From positions 61,824,893 through 61,888,892 of the forward strand of contig CP136067.1 of assembly GCA_032622095.1 (NCBI GenBank): 64,000 nucleotides of DNA, written 5' to 3'. Position numbers and translations under genes: made by a program. Origin of the DNA: Siphonodentalium dalli (Eukaryota; Mollusca; Scaphopoda; Gadilida; Siphonodentaliidae). The notes under the pieces were generated by a model. That model was given only the letters and a program-made list of their open reading frames with translations, was not told where the DNA came from and did not search any database. Shown here piece by piece: positions 57,985 through 64,000 of the stretch; position 1 is the first letter of the stretch, and each line of letters begins with the position of its first letter.

Positions 57985-59277
57985 CACGCAATCGGTGTTA
58001 ATTTGAAGTACTCGTTGCCATGGCAACATGGAATTTTGGAGCTGTGATGACCCTGTAGTACCGGAATTGGACTTTCAAAGAACTTCGTGAGTATGGTCTA
58101 TAATATCAATGCCTGCTGTCAGTTCGATTATTTCCAATATTGAATAATCAATATAAATATCTAGTTAGTGTAAATGGTGGCTTTTTCCCCAGGAAACCTG
58201 GCACTCAGCTATCGGTTTCCCCAGGTAACCTGACACTGACTGAGTTTATGTGTACCTTGGGTAGGAAACAAAGACCCCACTAAGTGAATTTTAACTTTGA
58301 AATTTAACTTTGAAATCTCCACGCACGCACGCTCGGATACCAAGCCAACAAGTAAAGTTGAGCTAAAAATGGTGTTACTCAGAAAGCTCAACTCGGATGT
58401 TATGGGACATTTCGTGACGCGCAACCACAATGTGATGGAACTGGAACCACATACGTTGGAAAAATTCACACACAATTTAAACTTTCCTTGCTTATGTATT
58501 AGCATCAATGATAATGTATAAGTGAGTGTATATATATAGAGTTATAGAATTACATGTCTAGTAGAGTAACAAATTTCAAATTATATGCAGCACTAGCAAG
58601 CATCCACGGTGATACATAAACAAAAGTGTAGATTCAACTCATTGATCATGTAATAATAGTGTAGAAATATATGAAATCCCTTTACAAACCAAATGAATTC
58701 CAAAACATTATGTCATAAGTTTTTCTCAGTTTATGCATAAAGTCTATATAATAATGCAAATAAACTTCCAACTGGCCAGTTGATATATCTGTGCTGATTA
58801 ATTATAAACCTTCCAAATTCCTACATACACATATTAACATGGAATCAAATTGAGAGAATTACAACACTGTCTTTGCTTCTAGTATGCGCTAAATCAATCT
58901 CTTCAATGCATCCGTAACATGTAAAATAAAAAATATAAAACAAAAGTGAACATAACAAACATAACAATCATGAAAAGTAATGGCACAATAGAATATGATG
59001 GGCTGGAATATATTTATCTAATATAGCCTGCCATGGTTTGATATACTATGTTTCATATGATACCTTACACATATCAAAACCATATAGGATTAATAATGCG
59101 ATCGGCGCCGCGAACACAAAGGGGTTCGACCACGCTCACCTACCCCACTCACATATATAAGCCATGACTGCATGCAACATGATACATTTATGTTACACAT
59201 ACCATTGTACTGTATAACCCATATACAATGTCACAATAATAAGTGAAAAAACAACCTCATTCCAGATGATAGGTACA
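57985..59277. other. Non-coding, nothing recognised
   Basis: Unique-looking AT-rich DNA after the duplication. A direct pair CCCCAGGAAACCTGGCACTC/CCCCAGGTAACCTGACACTG occurs at about 58190-58235. A 74-codon frame at 58297-58521 lacks any domain. Confidence 0.45.
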
Positions 59278-59449
59278 TGTTATCGCTGCAGTGAATTGAT
59301 CTGGGCGAAGTATCACGTCTCGTTGAAGAATGAAGAGGTCAGATCGCTGGATCAAACCAGTCGCCGCAGTCGTCGAGTTTGATCCAGAGATCTGACCTCT
59401 TCAACGAGACGGGATGCGAACCCGAGATCAATTCACTGCAGCGATAACA
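59278..59449. mobile_element. 172-bp hairpin (MITE-like) element
   Basis: Starts TGTTATCGCTGCAGTGAATT and ends with the inverse AATTCACTGCAGCGATAACA. Inner pairs include ACGTCTCGTTGAAG/CTTCAACGAGACG, GAAGAGGTCAGATC/GATCTGACCTCTTC and CTGGATCAAAC/GTTTGATCCAG. Nearly the whole element pairs, with a ~15-bp loop at CAGTCGCCGCAGTCGTCGA. No target duplication is evident. Confidence 0.88.
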
Positions 59450-60019
59450 GGTTTATTATATGACATGCTTTTTCAATAAAAAAACACACAATTTATGTCA
59501 TTAAAGTCCCACTTAATTCTTGAGTCACCGATTTTTTTTATTAAAGTGCCTTGATATACGATTTTAATAACAACCTAGATAACCTAAATAGGCAAAGTCC
59601 GAAATTAAACGGAAATAGTCCGAAACACGTGCTGTGTCATTAATGGGCCGAATTTTTTTTGGGTCGAGTTAAAAAAAGTAGGTCGAATTTCAGTTTTCGC
59701 TCTGCTCGGTCAGGTAAATTTCGGAAAATGTGGCAAACTGTCCCATATTAAAAAATGGCCACCTGGGCCGAACTTTTTGGACCGAAAATATATTGGGTCG
59801 AGTCCGAAAAAGTGGGTCAAATAGAAATTCCCGCTCTGCTCGGTCAGGAAAATTTGGGAAAATGTGGCAAACGACCATGGCAACGTCTTATGTAAAGCGA
59901 GACGAAATTTACTGTAAAAAAAAATCCGGGAAAAAAGTAAAAAAAATGCCTCGAAAATAAACGGAAATAGTCCGAAACAAGTGCTAGGTCATTAATGGCC
60001 ACATCGGCCAAATATTTTT

Positions 60020-60677
60020 GGCTATATCTCAGAGTATGATCGCACGCTTCAATATCCTCTCGAGGACGGCGACATCCTCGACCGTGGCCTGTTTGATGAA
60101 CTCGCTCCTCCCACTTCTGAATTTTCTTTCTCCTCGTGGGCGTGAGTCCCTGCCCTCTCAGTGCACCCTCAACGTGTTCCTCCACTGGGTAACACAGTTG
60201 ATGTCGCCGTCCTTCATTGGGGTGCTAGGTTTGCAAGATCGGGGTCTCTGAGGGGATATATATACCATAGACAACCGCAGTGACAGGGTTGGCATTCTAA
60301 TAGTATGCGCGGTCAATACCCGTCAGCACACCGGGCTTGTGGCATGAGTGATCTCAACGACGCCTTGTCCCTTCTTCCTCTCGGCTCTGACCGGGTCGAA
60401 CTTGTCTTCAACCACCCAGTTGCCGTCTTCATGCTGCCTCAAGAACTTAACTTTGAGGATGTACTCTCGTTTGGGAAGCTCTCTGGCGACTGCTGCTCTC
60501 TCTCATCTGCCATACGACCGTCGACACTGTTGAGTCGACTCTCTCTATCCTCCATGTGGAGAGGACTGCAGCACGGACGTCGGCTATCGCCTTGATTAGA
60601 TCAGGCTTTCGAAGGGAGGAATACTCCCTCAAGCCGAGATCTTTGGCTTGAGTTCGAAGCTTGCATATAATAGACAT
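60020..60677 (-). pseudogene. Broken gene with SAP/Rho_N-like start
   Basis: On the minus strand, 60677-60447 reads MSIICKLRTQAKDLGLREYS followed by SLRKPDLIKAIADVRAAVLS. The AKDLGLREYSSLRKPDLIKA stretch looks like a SAP/Rho_N helix-extended-helix motif, used for nucleic-acid binding. A +1 shift near 60495 continues as RELPKREYILKVKFLRQHED, GNWVVEDKFDPVRAERKKGQ and GVVEITHATSPVC before a stop. A further stretch to about 60020 (PMKDGDINCVTQWRNTLRVH; EFIKQATVEDVAVLERILKR) has stops. GC content is clearly higher than the surroundings. It is probably a decayed element-encoded gene. The family is not recognised. Confidence 0.4.
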
Positions 60678-60716
60678 GTTCTGGATAGGTACCGTATATT
60701 CATTGTAACCACATCT

Positions 60717-60953
60717 CTAATTGAAAACGGCAATGGCCGCCAACCGAGCAAATTCCTTTTCATTTATGTAACCACACCTCAAGCAGAGTGATATTTGGTT
60801 CGTTACACCCTTACCGCAAACACGGCACGGCTTTGTGCGTGATCCTTTTCGCAATCGGGCCAGCTGAACTTTACAGTACTCCCCCAGACAGCGCATGCCA
60901 CAGAGCTCTGTAGAGTTCAAGGTAAGCCACCGGCATGTGTGTTGACCCTTCAT
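60717..60953 (-). CDS. Small cysteine-rich protein, unknown (possibly remnant)
   Basis: 78-codon frame with paired cysteines CGMRCLGEYC and PCRVCGKGV...LCLRCG, the spacing of a zinc ribbon (C-x2-C...C-x2-C). The start overlaps the stop of the upstream minus-strand frame (60950-61216) in an ATGA, and the next frame lies 40 bp downstream. It may be an exon or a frameshifted piece of one protein together with its neighbours. Function unknown. Confidence 0.3.
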   Translation of the reverse strand: MKGQHTCRWLTLNSTELCGMRCLGEYCKVQLARLRKGSRTKPCRVCGKGVTNQISLCLRCGYINEKEFARLAAIAVFN

Positions 60954-61216
60954 ATTACTTCAGGAAGTTCAGGTATACCCATAACAATGGGTATATCTAA
61001 AAGGAGAACACGGGCCGGTGAGGGTGATGGGCCTTCCATGACTCTCCCTGCTTGCATTGTCCCAATTATTTGAGTACGTGGAGGTCTATATGCTTGATAC
61101 CGGGGAGCTGGGAGCTTTTTTTGTGAATTGGTTGGTGCATTCACCCCCCTGCTGGGAACAGGGGCTGGGAGGCTCAGTGGAGCCCGTTTATAGCCCGAAT
61201 CAGTTGGTGCATTCAC
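60950..61216 (-). CDS. Proline-rich frame, possibly part of the same gene remnant
   Basis: 88 codons, Pro/Arg-rich (PLSLPAPVPSRGVNAPTNSQ, KLPAPRYQAYRPPRTQIIG), with a repeated NAPT(D/N)S that reflects a DNA direct repeat (GGTGCATTCACCCCC at about 61134 and 61205). It overlaps the next minus-strand frame by 4 bp. No domain recognised. Weak. Confidence 0.2.
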   Translation of the reverse strand: MNAPTDSGYKRAPLSLPAPVPSRGVNAPTNSQKKLPAPRYQAYRPPRTQIIGTMQAGRVMEGPSPSPARVLLLDIPIVMGIPELPEVI

Positions 61217-61454
61217 CCCCTACTGCTCCTTGGTACAGTATAAGATAATAGTTGTGAACCGAAACCACTGCATCACAGGTGATGAATCGTCCGATAGAGG
61301 GTGACGATGCAGCAAACCATATAATTAGTTTGAAAGTCGTGACTTGAACGGTGGTTTGGTTGGATTCGGAAAATTTGTAATTAATAAAGTGTTGGTTTAC
61401 GTAAATGTTCATCTTTATTTGATCGCTGTAGTGTATACTGTATAGCCATCATAT

Positions 61455-62060
61455 TCGTCTGTTGGTATCTGGTGTCCATAAATATCAAAACGGATATGGT
61501 TGCCATTTTGTCCACATCGTGTGGCAACCGCACGGGCTAGAGGGGCGCAGTGTGTGGTTTTTATATTTTATTTTGGGGTGGGCCGCACCGTTTATTTTGT
61601 CAAAATCGGTTCATAATTACCAAAACGGCTATGGTTGCCATTTTGGCCACCTCCTGTGGCAACCGCACGGGCTAGAGGGGTGCGGTTTTCGGTTTTATAG
61701 TATAGTTTGGGGTGGGCCACCCTACCGCCCCGTCTATTTGGTCAGAATCGGTTCATAAATACCAAAACGGCTATGGTTGCCATTTTGGCCACCCCATGTG
61801 GCAACCGCACGGGCTAGAGGGTGCGTTTTTCGGTTTTTATAATATAGTTTGGGGTGGACCACCTTACCGCAACGTTTATTTGGTCAGAATCGGATCATAA
61901 ATACCAAAAGGGCTATGGTTGCCACTTTGGCCACCTCCTGTGGCAACCGCACGGGCTAGAGTGGTGCGGTTTTCGGTTTTTATATTTTATTTTGGGGTGG
62001 GCCACCATACCGCACCGTTTATTGGGTCAAAATATGTTTCCGAATAAGAAATAAGGAACT
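61455..62060 (+). repeat. ~142-bp tandem array, relative of the foldback satellite
   Basis: Four units with anchor CGGGCTAG near 61533, 61668, 61810 and 61952 (spacings 135, 142, 142). Units contain ATGGTTGCCATTTTGGCCAC, TGTGGCAACCGCACGGGC and TTGGGGTGGGCCACC...GGTCAAAATCGG. The last words and the period match the 142-bp satellite at 46590-47566. Followed by AATAAGAAATAAGGAACTGG, like the AATAAGGAATAAGG ends of that element. Confidence 0.75.
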
Positions 62061-62097
62061 GGGAATAGGTAACCGATGTCACCGTAGTGGCAGTTTT

Positions 62098-62445
62098 AAA
62101 TGGTCAGATCTGATACAACAGAATAGACACGAACTTATGTATATATACTATATACCAAATGAGAAGTCAGTAAAACACCGTTTACAGTTCCGTTCCGAAA
62201 TTATGATACCAAACTTAGCGACTAAGAGGTGGTAAGGTTGGGGAATTGGACGGGATACGCTGACTCCCATACATTCAATTTTAAAATATAATATATTAAA
62301 ATGAATTACGTGTATGGATATGAAATTGTTGAGAAAAAGTTGAGAATTGAAAGCGAAAGTCCACGCATAAAAAGCTTGTGTTTGACGAAAAAGTCGGTCA
62401 AGCGGAAAAGTGTGAAAAAATAAAACATCTAAAACGGTGCCGTTT
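62098..62445 (-). repeat. Diverged copy of foldback-internal sequence
   Basis: The reverse complement aligns with 43310-43672, the DNA just inside the left arm of the 5-kb foldback (shared words ATACAACAGAATAGACACGA, ACTTATGTAT, AAATTATGATACCAAACTTA, GGGGAATTGGACG). Indels break any common reading frame, so the homology is of DNA and not protein. Confidence 0.7.
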
Positions 62446-62484
62446 CGTTATTTAAAAAAAAAATCTAGAAATTTTGATTGAAAA

Positions 62485-64000
62485 AAAATGACATTTATGA
62501 CCCCGCACTTGTTTCGGACTATTTCCGTATATTTTCGGACTTTTTTTCACACAAAATTTCGTCTCGCCTTACTAAAGACGTTGCCATGGTCATTTGACAC
62601 ATTTTCCCAAATTGTCCTGCCCGAGCTGAGCAGGAATTTCGATTTGGCCCACTTTTTCGAACTCGACCCAAAATATTTTTGGTCCAAAAAGTTCGGCCCA
62701 GGTGGCCATTTTTTAATATGGGACAGTTTGCCACATTTTCCGAAATTTACCCGACCGAGCAGAGCAAAAACTGAAATTCGACCCAAAAAATTTGGCCGAG
62801 GTGGCCATTAATGACCCAGCACTTGTTTCGGACTATTTCCGTTTATTTTCGAACTTGAGGCATTTTTGAACTTTTTTCCCGGATTTTTTTTCACACGAAA
62901 TTTCGTCTCACTTTACTTAAGACGTTGCCATGGTCATTTGCCACATTTATAATTTTTCCAAATTTTCCCGACCGAGCAGAGCGGGAATCTCTATTTGGCC
63001 CACATTTTCGGACTGGACCCAAAATATTTTCGGTCCAAAAAGTTCGGCCCAGGTGGCCATTTTTTAATATGGGACAATTTGCCACATTTTCCGAAATTTA
63101 CCCGACAGAGCAGAGCGAAAACTGAAATTCGACCCAATATTTCGGACTTGCCCCAAAAAAAATTCGGCCCAAAAATTTGGCCGAGGTGGCCATTAATGAC
63201 CCAGCACTTGTTTCGGATTATTTTCGGACTTTGCCTATTTTCGAGGCATTTTTGAACTTTATTCCCGGATTTTTTTTCACACGAAATTTCGACTCGCTTT
63301 ACTTAAGACGTTGCCATGGTCATTTGCCACATTTCCCCAAATTTTCCTGACCGAGCAGAGAGGGAATTTCTCTTTGGCGCACTTTTTCGGACTCGACCCA
63401 AAATATTTTCCGTCCAAAAAGTTCGGCCCAGGTGGCCATTTTTTAATATGAGACAGTTTGCCACATTTTCCGAATTTACCCGACCGAGCAGAGCGAAAAC
63501 TGAAATTCGACCCACTTTTTTGTACTCGACCCAAAAAAAATTCGGCCCAAAATTTTTGGCCGAGGTGGCCATTAATGACCCAGCACTTGTTTCGGCCAAT
63601 TTCCGTTATTTTCGGACTTTGCCTATTTTCGAGGCATTTTTGAACTTTTTTCACACAAAATTTCGTCTCGCTTTACTTAAGACGTTGCCATGGTCATTTG
63701 CCACATTTTCCCAAATTTTCCCGACGGAGCAGAGCAGGAATTTCTATTTGGCCCACATTTTCGGACTGGACCCAAAATATTTTCAGTCCAAAAAGTTCGG
63801 CCCAGGTGGCCATTTTTTAATATGGGACAGTTTGCCACATTTTCTGAAATTTACCCGACCGAGCAGAGCGAAAACTGAAATTCGACCCAATTTTTCGGAC
63901 TCGACCCAAACAATTTTCGGCTCAAATTTTTTGGCCGAGGTGGCCATTCATGACCCAGCACTTGTTTCGGACTATTTCCGTTTATTTTCGGACTTTGCCT
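62485..64000 (+). repeat. ~380-bp tandem array (right arm, incomplete)
   Basis: Anchor CCAGCACTTGTTTCGG near 62814, 63201, 63579 and 63955 (spacings about 387, 378, 376), plus a related CCGCACTTGTTTCGG near 62503. Each unit holds two sub-repeats with CCGACCGAGCAGAGCG and a TTTTTAATATGGGACAGTTT block. It runs past the end of the window. Confidence 0.85.

Larger units (their letters stand above)
59600..64000. mobile_element. Foldback element with ~380-bp repeat arms, cut by window end
   Basis: A ~400-bp segment at 59600-60015 (GGTCGAATTTCAGTTTTCGC, TGTCCCATATTAAAAAATGG, GGCAACGTCTTATGTAAAGC, AAGTGCTAGGTCATTAATGG) is present inverted and tandemly repeated at 62485-64000. The interior (60020-62450) holds GC-richer coding remnants and a relative of the 142-bp foldback family. 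The right end lies beyond 64000. Layout is the same as the 5-kb element: inverted repeat arms made of tandem units. Confidence 0.75.

Overview
The window is eukaryotic, almost certainly from a metazoan, probably a marine invertebrate. It is AT-rich and gene-poor, has no bacterial-style operons, and is filled with nested transposable elements. It carries a vertebrate/invertebrate-type L1 (Tx1-like) LINE, dispersed 'AAGATGGC(C/G)' modules and one host-type gene. I cannot name the species from the sequence alone.

Layout. (1) 1-8490: intergenic DNA, an array of self-complementary repeats (1430-1870), and a 5.9-kb giant inverted-repeat element (1904-7852) with a TA-flanked MITE in one arm. (2) 8491-23644: a region bounded by inverted GATATC-repeat arrays. 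It contains an almost perfect 2.85-kb inverted repeat (arms 9232-12080 and 14459-17308). The spacer encodes a C2H2 zinc-finger protein of 211 codons and both arms carry truncated copies of it. Next come a 1.2-kb tandem duplication with long G and C tracts and a second GATATC array. (3) 24396-25273: a foldback element filled with TGATATCA palindromes. (4) 26097-27185: the one convincing host gene, an uninterrupted 362-codon PTB/PID-domain adaptor. (5) 27200-29770: small foldback and dispersed repeats. (6) 29823-41541: a dead L1/Tx1-like LINE with ORF1 and ORF2 (endonuclease, reverse transcriptase, C-terminal zinc knuckle). It is split by three precise insertions, and removing each one restores a continuous LINE sequence. 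(7) 41641-57984: a recent 8.17-kb head-to-tail duplication. Each copy carries a 5-kb foldback element whose ends are GC-rich arrays of ~127/142-bp units. (8) 57985-64000: a short perfect-style hairpin element, then a foldback element with ~380-bp terminal repeats that runs off the window. It encloses GC-richer coding remnants and a diverged relative of the 142-bp foldback family.

How it fits together. Very little here is host coding sequence. The main theme is inverted repeats at every scale, from 8-mer palindromes to ~100-bp hairpins, ~500-bp MITEs and 5-15-kb foldback elements, many with tandem repeats as their terminal arms. The LINE is a useful clock: its open frames date the nested insertions relative to each other and show their exact target-site duplications (8 bp, TA and probably ATG). 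The best candidate for an undescribed system is the 8.5-23.6 kb region with its zinc-finger gene, followed by the foldback families with repeat-array ends.
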